Shown here: piece by piece, positions 25,865-33,862 of the stretch
Numbering within the stretch: position 1 is the first letter of the stretch
Layout of the letters: the number at the start of each line of letters is the position of its first letter
Origin: Bradyrhizobium sp. WSM3983
Lineage (GTDB): Bacteria > Pseudomonadota > Alphaproteobacteria > Rhizobiales > Xanthobacteraceae
Direction: 5' to 3'
DNA: 64,000 bases
Assembly (NCBI RefSeq): GCF_000473045.1
Contig: NZ_AXAY01000026.1
Span: 83,441 to 147,440 of the forward strand
The notes under the pieces: model-generated
What the model saw: the letters and a program-made list of their open reading frames with translations, nothing else
Told to the model about the DNA's origin: nothing
The model's database searches: none
Translations under genes and position numbers: made by a program

Positions 25865-28800
25865 TCATTGCAGAAGCGGGGTCCGCAAGTCGAGGGTCAG
25901 CGGGAATTCATTTGTGCGTTCCTCGGGCGGCGGCTGCATGGGGCCGGGCGTATGGCCGTGGTCCTGGAAGCGCGCCAGCCGCCGCGCCTCGGCCTCATAG
26001 GTGTTGACGGGCTTGGTGTCGTAGCTGCGGCCGCCGGGATGGGCGACATGATAGACGCAGCCGCCGAGCGAGCGGCCATTCCAGGTGTCGATCAGGTCGA
26101 AGGTCAGGGGTGCGTGGACCGGGATGGTCGGATGCAGGCCGGAGGCCGGCTGCCAGGCCTTGAAGCGGACGCCGGCCACGGCCTCGGCCGAACGGCCGGT
26201 CGAGGTCATCGGCAGGCGGCGACCGTTGCAGGTGACGATGTGGCGTCCCTCGACAAAACCTTCCGCCTTGACCTGGAGCCGTTCGACCGACGAGTCGACA
26301 TAGCGCACGGTGCCGCCGGCCGAGCCTTCCTCGCCGAGCACGTGCCAGGGCTCCAGCGCCTGGCGCAACTCCAGCGTCACGCCGCCTTGGTGGACGCGGC
26401 CGAAGGCAGGGAAGCGGAATTCGAGCTGGGCCAGATACCATTCCGGCTCGAACGGATAGCCGGAACTCTTGAGCTCGGAGAGCACCTCCTGAAAATCTTC
26501 CCAGATGAAATGCGGCAGCATGAAGCGATCATGAAGCGCGGTGCCCCAGCGCACGAACTTGCCTTGTTGGGGCTCGCGCCAGAACTTTGCGATCAGCGCG
26601 CGGATCAGGAGCTGTTGCGCCAGCGACATGCGCGGATCCGGCGGCATTTCGAGCGCGCGGAATTCGACGAGGCCGAGCCGGCCCGTGGGACCATCCGGCG
26701 AATAGAGCTTATCGATGCAGATCTCGGCGCGATGGGTGTTGCCGGTGATGTCGACGAGCAGATGCCGGAACAGCCGATCCACCAGCCACAGCGGCGTCTG
26801 GTAGCCCGGCGGCGGCACGTGCGAGAGTGCGATCTCGAGCTCGTAGATGCTGTCGTGACGCGCCTCATCGATGCGTGGCGCCTGGCTGGTCGGGCCGATG
26901 AAGAGGCCGGAGAAGAAGTAGGACAGCGAGGGATGCCGCTGCCAGTACAGCACCAGGCTCTTCAAAAGATCAGGCCGGCGCAGGAACGGCGAATCCTGTG
27001 GGCTCGAGCCGCCAACCACGACGTGGTTGCCGCCGCCGGTGCCGGTGTGGCGGCCATCGACCAGGAAACGGTTGGCGCCGAGGCGTATCTTGCCGGCATC
27101 TTCATAGAGCCCGACGGTGATGTCGACCGCCTCGCGCCAATTCTTTGCCGGCTGGACATTAACCTCGATGACGCCGGGGTCAGGCGTCACCTTGATGACC
27201 TCGATGCGCGGATCGAACGGCGGTGCATAGCCCTCGACATGGACCTGGAGCTGCATCTCCTCGGCCGTGGCTTCGAGCGCCGCGATCATTTCGAGATAAT
27301 CCTCGATGCGTTCGACCGGCGGCATGAAGGCGCAGATCACGCCGTCGCGGACCTCGATCGACAGCGCGGTACGGACGGGGACGGACGTGTTGAGCTGCTC
27401 GGGCGCGACCCGCGGCGGCGGCGATTCCGGGCGCGCCGGGAGGCTGAACACCGGCAGCTTGTCGCGCGCCTCCATCGGATCCCGCTCGATGATGTAGGGA
27501 TATTGATCGGGTGGGACGTAGCCGAGCGAGTCGAGCGGCAGGCGCAGGCCGAGAGGCGAATCGCCGGGCATCAGGAACAGATGATTGCGCCGGAGTTGCC
27601 AGCGCTCGCTGCGCCAGCGTGGCGGCGCGTTCCAGCGCTGCACCGGCAGCACATAGCCGCGTGGCTTGCGGAGGCCCTGATCGAACACCCGCGCCATGCG
27701 CGCGCGTTCCTCCGGATTGGACAATTTGGAATCGGACGGATCGACGTTGACGGGAAGCTCGGCCTCCTTCAGCAGCCAATAGGCGGTGTCCTCATAGGCC
27801 GGAATGATGTAGCCGGGATCGAGCCCGAGCCGCGCCGCCGTGCCTTCCATGAAATCCTCGGCGTCCTCGGTCACGGCGCGCTTGGGCTTCTCGATCTTGG
27901 CGATGAGGTCGCCATTCTTCCAGATCGGCACGCCGTCCTTGCGCCAGTAGAGGCCAAAGGCCCAGCGTGGCAGGCTCTCGCCGGGATACCATTTGCCCTG
28001 GCCGTAATGCAGCAGGCCTCCGGCTGCGAAGCGGTTGCGCAGGCGGCGGATCAGATCGTCACCGAGCGCGCGCTTGGTCGGGCCGACGGCTTCCGTATTC
28101 CACTCCGCCGCTTCGAGATCATCCACGGAAACGAAGGTCGGTTCGCCACCCATGGTGAGGCGCACGTCTTGGGCTGCGAGATCGCCGTCAACCTGCTCGC
28201 CGAGATCGTTGAGCCGCGTCCAGGATTCGTCCGAGAATGGCTTTGTGATACGCGGCGCTTCGCGGATGCGGCGGACGCTCATATCGAAATCGAATTCGAC
28301 TTCTGCAAAGCCGGCGCCGCCGGAGATCGGCGCAGCCGAACGATAATGCGGTGTTGCCGCGACCGGGATGTGCCCCTCGCCCGCGAGCATGCCGGAGGTC
28401 GCATCGAAGCCGATCCAGCCCGCGCCCGGCAGATAGACCTCGGCCCAGGCGTGCAGATCAGTAAAATCGTTCTCCACCTCCGGCGGTCCCTCGATCGGAT
28501 CGATGTCGGGGCGGATCTGGATCAGATAGCCGGAGACGAAACGGGCGGCGAGGCCGAGATGGCGGAAGGTCTGGATCAGAAGCCAGGCGGAGTCGCGGCA
28601 CGATCCGGCGCAAGAGGAGAGCGTCTCCTCCGGCGTCTGCACGCCCGGCTCCATGCGGATGACGTAGTTGATCCTCTGTTGCAGCTCCCTGTTCAAATCG
28701 ACCAGGAAGTTGACGGTGTTCGGCGCTTCGCGCGGGATCGAGGCGAGATATTTTGCGAACGCGGGATCGGGCTTGATGGTCTCGAGATACGGCGCCAGCT

Positions 28801-29137
28801 CGGTCTTGAGGTCCTTCGGGTAGTCGAACGGAAAGCTGTCGGCGTAGGGCTCGACGAAGAAGTCGAACGGGTTGACCACGGTCATCTGCGCCGTGAAGTC
28901 GACCTCGAATTTCAACTCGGTCGTCTTCTCCGGGAAGACGTAGCGGGCGAGCCAGTTGCCCTGCGGGTCCTGCTGCCAGTTCACGAAGTGATTGGCCGGC
29001 GTAACCTTGAGCGAATAGCTCAGGATCGGCGTGCGCGTATGCGGCGCCGGCCGCAGGCGGATGGTCTGCGGTCCCAGATCGATCGGGCGGTCGTATTTGT
29101 AGTGCGTGACGTGGTGTAATGCGACGTAGATCGACAC
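25865..29137 (-). CDS. Large transglutaminase-DUF2126 protein
   Basis: 1090 residues from GTG 29137 (SIYVALHHVTHYKYDRP). Longer readings lack a family-like start. The first 300 residues hold an N-terminal beta domain and a transglutaminase-like core with C180 (CAGSCRDSAWLL), H229 (DLHAWAEVY) and D245 (WIGFDATSG). The remaining 750 or so are DUF2126, with landmarks LTMGGEPTFVS, GLYWRKDGVPIWKN and GTGGGNHVVVGGSSP. It is related to amidoligase/glutamine-synthetase-like folds in published domain predictions. It is the first gene of the operon with the ATP-grasp/alpha-E fusion and the smaller transglutaminase. The substrate is not known for any member to my knowledge. Confidence 0.92.
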   Translation of the reverse strand: MSIYVALHHVTHYKYDRPIDLGPQTIRLRPAPHTRTPILSYSLKVTPANHFVNWQQDPQGNWLARYVFPEKTTELKFEVDFTAQMTVVNPFDFFVEPYADSFPFDYPKDLKTELAPYLETIKPDPAFAKYLASIPREAPNTVNFLVDLNRELQQRINYVIRMEPGVQTPEETLSSCAGSCRDSAWLLIQTFRHLGLAARFVSGYLIQIRPDIDPIEGPPEVENDFTDLHAWAEVYLPGAGWIGFDATSGMLAGEGHIPVAATPHYRSAAPISGGAGFAEVEFDFDMSVRRIREAPRITKPFSDESWTRLNDLGEQVDGDLAAQDVRLTMGGEPTFVSVDDLEAAEWNTEAVGPTKRALGDDLIRRLRNRFAAGGLLHYGQGKWYPGESLPRWAFGLYWRKDGVPIWKNGDLIAKIEKPKRAVTEDAEDFMEGTAARLGLDPGYIIPAYEDTAYWLLKEAELPVNVDPSDSKLSNPEERARMARVFDQGLRKPRGYVLPVQRWNAPPRWRSERWQLRRNHLFLMPGDSPLGLRLPLDSLGYVPPDQYPYIIERDPMEARDKLPVFSLPARPESPPPRVAPEQLNTSVPVRTALSIEVRDGVICAFMPPVERIEDYLEMIAALEATAEEMQLQVHVEGYAPPFDPRIEVIKVTPDPGVIEVNVQPAKNWREAVDITVGLYEDAGKIRLGANRFLVDGRHTGTGGGNHVVVGGSSPQDSPFLRRPDLLKSLVLYWQRHPSLSYFFSGLFIGPTSQAPRIDEARHDSIYELEIALSHVPPPGYQTPLWLVDRLFRHLLVDITGNTHRAEICIDKLYSPDGPTGRLGLVEFRALEMPPDPRMSLAQQLLIRALIAKFWREPQQGKFVRWGTALHDRFMLPHFIWEDFQEVLSELKSSGYPFEPEWYLAQLEFRFPAFGRVHQGGVTLELRQALEPWHVLGEEGSAGGTVRYVDSSVERLQVKAEGFVEGRHIVTCNGRRLPMTSTGRSAEAVAGVRFKAWQPASGLHPTIPVHAPLTFDLIDTWNGRSLGGCVYHVAHPGGRSYDTKPVNTYEAEARRLARFQDHGHTPGPMQPPPEERTNEFPLTLDLRTPLLQ

Positions 29138-29242
29138 GGGGTACGGTGCTCCAGCAGCTTTTTTGAGCAGAACACTGCTGGTGACCTCGATCAAGCATTA
29201 ACAACGGGCAGCGCGTGCCTACGGCACGGGCTGCACGCTCAA

Positions 29243-30766
29243 CTACATCGTCGCGCCCAGCACCCAGGGCGCGAACTCGGCGCCGCCGAAATCGAAGCTT
29301 TCGCTCTTGGTCGGCTGGCCGGACGCGGTCTTGAGGATGAGATCGAAGATGCGCTCGCCGCACTCCTGGACGCTCTCCTCGCCTTCGAGGATGGTGCCGC
29401 AATTGACGTCCATGTCCTCTTCCATGCGCTTGTACATGGGCGTGTTGGTGGCGAGCTTGATCGAGGGCGCGGGCTTGCAGCCAAACACGCTGCCGCGGCC
29501 GGTGGTGAAGCAGACCAGGTTGGCGCCGCCGGCGACCTGGCCGGTGGCGGCGACCGGATCGTAGCCGGGCGTGTCCATGAACACGAAGCCGCGCTTGGTC
29601 ACCGGCTCGGCGTAGCGCAGCACGTCGACGAGATTGGTGGTGCCGGCCTTCGCCATCGCGCCGAGCGACTTTTCCAGAATGGTGGTGAGACCGCCGGCCT
29701 TGTTGCCTGGGCTCGGATTGGCGTTCATCTCGGCGCCTTCGCGCTCGGTGTATTCGTCCCACCAGCGCATGAGATCGACGAGCTTCTCGCCGACCTCGCG
29801 GCTCACGGCACGGCGCGTGAGCAGATGCTCGGCGCCGTAGGTCTCGGGCGTTTCCGACAGGATCACGGTGCCGCCGTGACGGACGATGAGATCGCTGGCA
29901 GCACCGAGCGCAGGGTTAGCCGACACGCCCGAATAACCGTCCGAGCCGCCGCATTGCAGCGCCACGGTCAATTCGCTCACCGGCACGGACTCTCGCTTGA
30001 CCTTGTTGGAGTCGGCGAGTGCCTCGCTCACGAAGGCGATGCCGGCTTCCACCGTCTTGCGGGTGCCGCCGACCTCCTGGATGTCCATCGCACGCAGGCG
30101 GCCGGCGAGCTTCTGCTCTTCCATCAGGCCGCCGATCTGGTTCACCTCGCAGCCCAGCCCCAGCACGATGACGTGGGAGAAATTGACGTGCCGCGCATAG
30201 CCGCCGAGCGTGCGGCGGAGCAGCGCGAGCGGCTCGTTCTGCGTCATGCCGCAGCCGGTCTTGTGGGTCAGCGCGACCACGCCGTCGACATTGGGGAATT
30301 CGGCCAGCGGATTGTCGCCGGTGAAGGGATTCTTCTTGAAGACGTCGGCGACGAGGCTTGCGACATGCGCGCTGCAATTCACCGAGGTGAGGATGCCGAT
30401 ATAGTTGCGCGTGGCGACGCGGCCGTCCGGGCGGCGGATGCCCTCGAAGGTCGCCGGCAGGTCGAAATTCGGCGTCGGCTTGACGTCGGCGCAATAGGCG
30501 TAGTCCTTGGCGAAATCGCCCATGCCGATGTTCTGCACGTGCACGTGCTGGCCGGGCGCGATCGGCATCGTCGCAAAGCCGATGATCTGTCCGTAGCGGA
30601 TGACAGGCTCGCCCACCGCGATCGGCTTGATCGCGACCTTGTGGCCGGAGGGGATGCGCTCGACCGTGGTCACGCCATCAGCGACCACTGTTCCCGGCGG
30701 CAGGCTCGCGCGCGCGATCAGCACGCCGTCAGCGGGATGCAGGCGAATGACGGGGCTGATGGTCAT
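29243..30766 (-). CDS. UxaA/GarD-family dehydratase (altronate or galactarate dehydratase-like)
   Basis: 507 residues from ATG 30766, with AAGGAG 7 nt upstream. An N-terminal SAF domain (PADGVLIARASLPPGT) and the family core (GRVATRNYIGILTSVNCSAH, HKTGCGMTQNEPL, LQCGGSDGYSGVSANPALG, CFTTGRGSVFGCKPAPSIK) are complete. It is a cytoplasmic iron-dependent sugar-acid dehydratase. It runs leftward 99 bp after the HpaI-like aldolase with a palindrome between. Dehydratase plus HpaI/GarL-type aldolase is also the logic of galactarate breakdown, so the pair may serve a sugar-acid or hydroxy-acid route rather than the neighbouring aromatic pathway. Confidence 0.88.
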   Translation of the reverse strand: MTISPVIRLHPADGVLIARASLPPGTVVADGVTTVERIPSGHKVAIKPIAVGEPVIRYGQIIGFATMPIAPGQHVHVQNIGMGDFAKDYAYCADVKPTPNFDLPATFEGIRRPDGRVATRNYIGILTSVNCSAHVASLVADVFKKNPFTGDNPLAEFPNVDGVVALTHKTGCGMTQNEPLALLRRTLGGYARHVNFSHVIVLGLGCEVNQIGGLMEEQKLAGRLRAMDIQEVGGTRKTVEAGIAFVSEALADSNKVKRESVPVSELTVALQCGGSDGYSGVSANPALGAASDLIVRHGGTVILSETPETYGAEHLLTRRAVSREVGEKLVDLMRWWDEYTEREGAEMNANPSPGNKAGGLTTILEKSLGAMAKAGTTNLVDVLRYAEPVTKRGFVFMDTPGYDPVAATGQVAGGANLVCFTTGRGSVFGCKPAPSIKLATNTPMYKRMEEDMDVNCGTILEGEESVQECGERIFDLILKTASGQPTKSESFDFGGAEFAPWVLGATM

Positions 30767-30787
30767 GGCGAATCTCCTTCGGAGCCG

Positions 30788-30860
30788 AGTAGCGAATGGT
30801 GAGTGGCGAATGGAAAAAGGGGAGCGGCACCATTCGCTACTCCCCATTCGCCATTCGCGA
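30788..30860. repeat. Palindromic repeat, GAATGGCGAA family
   Basis: AGTAGCGAATGGTG (30788-30801) and CACCATTCGCTACT (30828-30841) are a perfect 14-bp inverted repeat, flanked by further GGCGAATGG / CCATTCGCC arms. A shorter relative lies at 45509-45537. The position between two leftward genes would place a strong hairpin in their shared transcript. Confidence 0.85.
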
Positions 30861-30865
30861 GTTTC

Positions 30866-31642
30866 CTAGGCCTTGCCGGCTGAATCCTTGCGGGTCGCAT
30901 TCACCTGCATCTTGGCGTAGGTCGTCATCATGCCGACCTCGTTCGAGAGCGTCACCAGCTTGAAGCCCATGTTGATGGCGCGTGCCGCACCTTCGGCGCC
31001 GCTGCAATGGATGCCCGGGAAGAGCCCGCGCTTGTCGCACTCCTTGATGATCTTGTCGTAGATCGCGAGGATCTCAGGCTCGGTGCGATCGAGCTTCGGC
31101 TCGAGGCCGTAGGAGAAGCCGAGGTCGGACGGGCCGATATAGACACCGTTGAGGCCTTCGACGTCGAGGATCGCTTCCATGTTCTCGACCGCCGTCTTCG
31201 TCTCCATCATCGGCAGCAGCACGATGTCGTCGTTGGCCGTCTTCTGGTAGGAGCCCGCGGTGCCGTACATGCCGGCGCGGATCGGTCCGTTGGAGCGGAC
31301 GCCCTTCGGCGGGTACTTCGAATAGGAAACGAGGTTCCTGGCTTCCTGCGGCGTGTTGACCATCGGGCAGATCACGCCATAGGCGCCGCCGTCAAGCACT
31401 TTGCCGATGATGCCGGGCTCGTTCCAGGGCACGCGGACCATCGGGGTCACCGGGTGCTTGTCCATGGCCTGGAAGCACTGCACCATCGAGAGATAATCCT
31501 GCACGCCATGCTGCATATCGACGGTGACGCTGTCGAAGCCGCATTGCGCGATCATCTCAGCCGAGAAGCCGGAGGGTATAGCCAGCCACGCGTTGACCAC
31601 GGCCTTGCCCGACTTCCAGATTTCCTTGACCTTGTTCGCCAC
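30866..31642 (-). CDS. hpaI: HpcH/HpaI-family aldolase
   Basis: 258 residues with the class II pyruvate-aldolase pattern: WKSGKAVVNAWLAIPSGF, a metal-site region (FDSVTVDMQHGVQDY), NTPQEARNLVSYSKYPPKG, LPMMETKTAVENM (metal glutamate) and GPSDLGFSYG. HpaI cleaves 4-hydroxy-2-oxoheptanedioate to pyruvate and succinic semialdehyde, the last step of homoprotocatechuate breakdown. The hpaR regulator and hpaHFED genes are adjacent, which supports this role. Its next neighbour is a UxaA-like dehydratase, so a GarL- or RhmA-like role remains possible. Confidence 0.8.
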   Translation of the reverse strand: MANKVKEIWKSGKAVVNAWLAIPSGFSAEMIAQCGFDSVTVDMQHGVQDYLSMVQCFQAMDKHPVTPMVRVPWNEPGIIGKVLDGGAYGVICPMVNTPQEARNLVSYSKYPPKGVRSNGPIRAGMYGTAGSYQKTANDDIVLLPMMETKTAVENMEAILDVEGLNGVYIGPSDLGFSYGLEPKLDRTEPEILAIYDKIIKECDKRGLFPGIHCSGAEGAARAINMGFKLVTLSNEVGMMTTYAKMQVNATRKDSAGKA

Positions 31643-31739
31643 GTTGCCTTCCTTCTTCGTTTGTTTGGACCGTGTTTTTGGACCGCGTTGTCTAGACCGT
31701 CGTCACCACGCCGAGCGCCACGACAGCACGACCTCGCTG

Positions 31740-31780
31740 TTACCGCGAACCGGGTCGCCGCGCTACGCTCGCAATGACGC
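31740..31780. repeat. Half copy of the GCTCGCAATGACG repeat
   Basis: CGCTACGCTCGCAATGACG matches one arm of the repeats at 40710-40796 and 55148-55234. The partner arm is missing. It belongs to the 338-bp gap between the aldolase and hpaR genes. Confidence 0.6.
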
Positions 31781-31785
31781 AAGAC

Positions 31786-31949
31786 CTATGCGCTCGCCCA
31801 CTGGGTGCGGGCCTCGCGGGCGACGTCCACTATCGCCGCCCGGGTGTCATCCGGCAAGGGGATGCCTTTTCGTGCGCTTGATCAGGGTTTTCCGCTCGGG
31901 ATCGCCGGGAATCAGCACCTTTGACCGAAAAACACCGGGGATGTCCATG
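31786..31949 (-). pseudogene. Frameshifted C-terminal remnant of an Ldh2/YlbC-type dehydrogenase
   Basis: Reading leftward, FRSKVLIPGDPERKTLIKR is followed after a frame change near 31855 by IPLPDDTRAAIVDVAREAR..., ending at a stop at 31786. The two parts resemble the end of malate/L-lactate dehydrogenase-like (Ldh2) proteins, where a V-L-x-PG-E/D-P-E segment precedes a G-I-P-L motif. Everything upstream of about 31949 is missing, because hpaR ends at 31981. I infer a gene deleted when hpaR or its neighbours moved in. Confidence 0.5.
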
Positions 31950-31980
31950 GCCGTCGCCGCCCGACTGCGCATATCTGCTT

Positions 31981-32499
31981 TCACTCCTCGGCACCTGCCC
32001 CGTCGCCGGCGCCTGGTCCTGCGAGACTCTGTTCCAACTCTCCGAGCATCTCCTGCAACTCGGCAAGCTTGCGCGCGCCGAAGCGCTGCGTGATCTCGGC
32101 ATAGATCGCTTCCGAGGACGGCGCGACGGAGGCCATCAGCTTCACGCCCTCCTTCGAGATCGAGACCATGCTGCGGCGCTGGTCCGTCTTCGCGGTCTTG
32201 CGCTCGATCAGATTGCGCGCCTCGAGATCGCGCAGGATGCGCGACAGGCTTGGCCCGAGGAGAAACGCGGTGCGCGCGAGTTCCGTGACCTCCGCAGCCT
32301 CGATGGCGGCGAGCGCGCGGAGAATGCGCCATTGCTGCTCGGTCAGGCCGTGCTCGCGCAGCGATGGGCGAAATTGCCGCATCACCGCCTCGCGTGCCCG
32401 TAAGAGCGACATCGGCAGCGATTGCGAGAAATCGCGCATCGGCACCTGGCGCGCGGCAGGTGCGCTTCCGTTCGGGGGATCAGCAGGTCTCTTCGCCAT
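31981..32499 (-). CDS. hpaR: MarR-family regulator, HpaR type
   Basis: 172 residues. The winged helix core runs at about residues 25-150 (MSLLRAREAVMRQFRPSLRE, HGLTEQQWRILRALAAIEAA, LGPSLSRILRDLEARNLIER, DQRRSMVSISKEG). This is the pattern of HpaR, the repressor of homoprotocatechuate catabolism. The C-terminus has a Gly/Ala/Glu-rich tail. It is divergent from hpaH across a 125-bp region with a perfect 16-bp palindrome, the probable operator. Release by a pathway intermediate is known for HpaR of E. coli and inferred here. Confidence 0.88.
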   Translation of the reverse strand: MAKRPADPPNGSAPAARQVPMRDFSQSLPMSLLRAREAVMRQFRPSLREHGLTEQQWRILRALAAIEAAEVTELARTAFLLGPSLSRILRDLEARNLIERKTAKTDQRRSMVSISKEGVKLMASVAPSSEAIYAEITQRFGARKLAELQEMLGELEQSLAGPGAGDGAGAEE

Positions 32500-32576
32500 G
32501 ACGCCCTTTCAAAGTCGCCCTTTCAGACCGCAAAACGTTTGCAGTGCAGCAAGCCCGAATTGTGTTTGACGCATCA

Positions 32577-32592
32577 ACTTAACATGTTAAGT
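32577..32592. promoter_or_regulatory. Perfect 16-bp palindrome, probable HpaR operator
   Basis: ACTTAACATGTTAAGT is fully symmetric and stands out as AT-rich in a GC-rich region. It lies 33 bp before hpaH and 78 bp before hpaR, so one bound dimer could control both directions. Size and position are typical of MarR operators. Confidence 0.75.
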
Positions 32593-32624
32593 ATTTTCGG
32601 CACCACGATTTTGGTCGTTCACCG

Positions 32625-33431
32625 ATGGCGCTTTCCAAAGACGATATCCAAGCTTGTGCGAACCGTCTGCACCAGGCGGAGAAGACCCGCGTGCAGATCC
32701 GGCAGCTCTCGCAGGATTTTCCCGACATCACCATCGCCCATGCCTACGCGATTCAGAAGGCGTGGGTCGACATCAAGATCGCCGAGGGACGCCTCGTCAA
32801 AGGCCACAAGATCGGCCTGACCTCGAAGGCGATGCAGAGCGCGCTTGACATCGACGAGCCGGATTCCGGCGTGCTGCTCGACGACATGTTCTTCGCCGAT
32901 GGCGGCCTTATCCCGACCGAGCGCTTCATCGCGACACGGGTCGAGGCCGAGCTCGCCTTCGTGATGAGCAAGCGCCTCTCAGGTCCCGACTGCACGATGT
33001 TCGACGTGCTCAACGCCACCGACTTCGTGGTGCCGGCGCTGGAGATCCTGGACACGCGCATCGAGCGCGTCGATCCCAAGACCAAAGCGACGCGAAAAAT
33101 CTGCGACACCATCGCCGACAATGCGGCGAATGCCGGCATCGTCCTTAGCGGACGGCCGATCCGTCCGCTCGACGCGGACCTGCGCTGGATCGGCGCGCTC
33201 TGTTTCAAGAACGGCCAGATCGAGGAGACCGGCCTTGCCGCCGGCGTGCTCAATCATCCCGCAACTGCCGTTGCCTGGCTCGCCAACAAGATCGCGCCGC
33301 TTGGACTCGCGCTGGAGCCCGGCCAGGTGGTGCTCGCGGGCTCCTTCATCCGTCCGATCGAGACCCGCAAGGGCGACACAATTCAGGCCGATTATGGCGC
33401 CTACGGCTCGGTCAGCTGCTACTTCGCCTGA
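32625..33431 (+). CDS. hpaH: 2-oxo-hept-4-ene-1,7-dioate hydratase
   Basis: 268 residues matching the HpaH/MhpD hydratase family: LSQDFPDITIAHAYAIQKAW, LVKGHKIGLTSKAMQ, PDSGVLLDDMFF, RVEAELAFVMSKRLSGPDCT, EILDTRIERVDP and IADNAANAGIVLSGRPI. It adds water to the ring-cleavage product chain just before the aldolase step and needs a divalent metal bound by the conserved Glu residues. It is the first gene of the rightward operon behind the palindrome. Confidence 0.93.
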   Translation: MALSKDDIQACANRLHQAEKTRVQIRQLSQDFPDITIAHAYAIQKAWVDIKIAEGRLVKGHKIGLTSKAMQSALDIDEPDSGVLLDDMFFADGGLIPTERFIATRVEAELAFVMSKRLSGPDCTMFDVLNATDFVVPALEILDTRIERVDPKTKATRKICDTIADNAANAGIVLSGRPIRPLDADLRWIGALCFKNGQIEETGLAAGVLNHPATAVAWLANKIAPLGLALEPGQVVLAGSFIRPIETRKGDTIQADYGAYGSVSCYFA

Positions 33432-33463
33432 AGCAATAAGAATACACAGGGAGTGAAACCGCC

Positions 33464-33862
33464 ATGCCGCATTTCACGATCGAATATTCGGCCAATCTCG
33501 ACAGCCGACTCGACATCGGCGCCGTGTGCGAGGTCGTGCGGAAGGCGGCGGTCGAGACCGGCATCTTCCCGCTCGGCGGCATCCGTGTCCGCGCGGTCAG
33601 GTGCGAGCATTATGCGGTTGCCGACGTGCGGAACGACTACGGCTTTCTCGACATGGTGCTGCGCATCGGCGAGGGTCGCGACCTCGCCACGCGGCAGAAG
33701 GCGGGCGAGCACGTCTTCCAGGCGCTCTCCAAGCATCTCGATCCCGTCTTCTCCGCCAGCAAATTCGCTTTGTCCTTCGACATGCAGATCAACGACAAGG
33801 ACACCAGCTGGAAGCGCAACAACATCCACGATGCCCTGAAAGTGGAGGCTGCCCATGGATAA
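33464..33862 (+). CDS. hpaF: 5-carboxymethyl-2-hydroxymuconate delta-isomerase
   Basis: 132 residues with AGGGAG before the ATG. The family's Pro after the initiator Met, the catalytic base, is present (MPHFTIEYSANLD). The further pattern IFPLGGIRVRAVRCEHYAVA and FALSFDMQINDKDTSWKRN fits HpaF/CHMI. It isomerises 5-carboxymethyl-2-hydroxymuconate before decarboxylation. The end overlaps hpaE by 8 bp, so expression is coupled. Confidence 0.93.
   Translation: MPHFTIEYSANLDSRLDIGAVCEVVRKAAVETGIFPLGGIRVRAVRCEHYAVADVRNDYGFLDMVLRIGEGRDLATRQKAGEHVFQALSKHLDPVFSASKFALSFDMQINDKDTSWKRNNIHDALKVEAAHG

Noticed and set aside
25538..29119. Very long open frame on the plus strand (over 1100 codons)
   Set aside because: It runs antisense to the DUF2126 transglutaminase gene, has no family resemblance, and is rich in Arg/Ala/Asp as expected of a shadow frame in GC-rich DNA.
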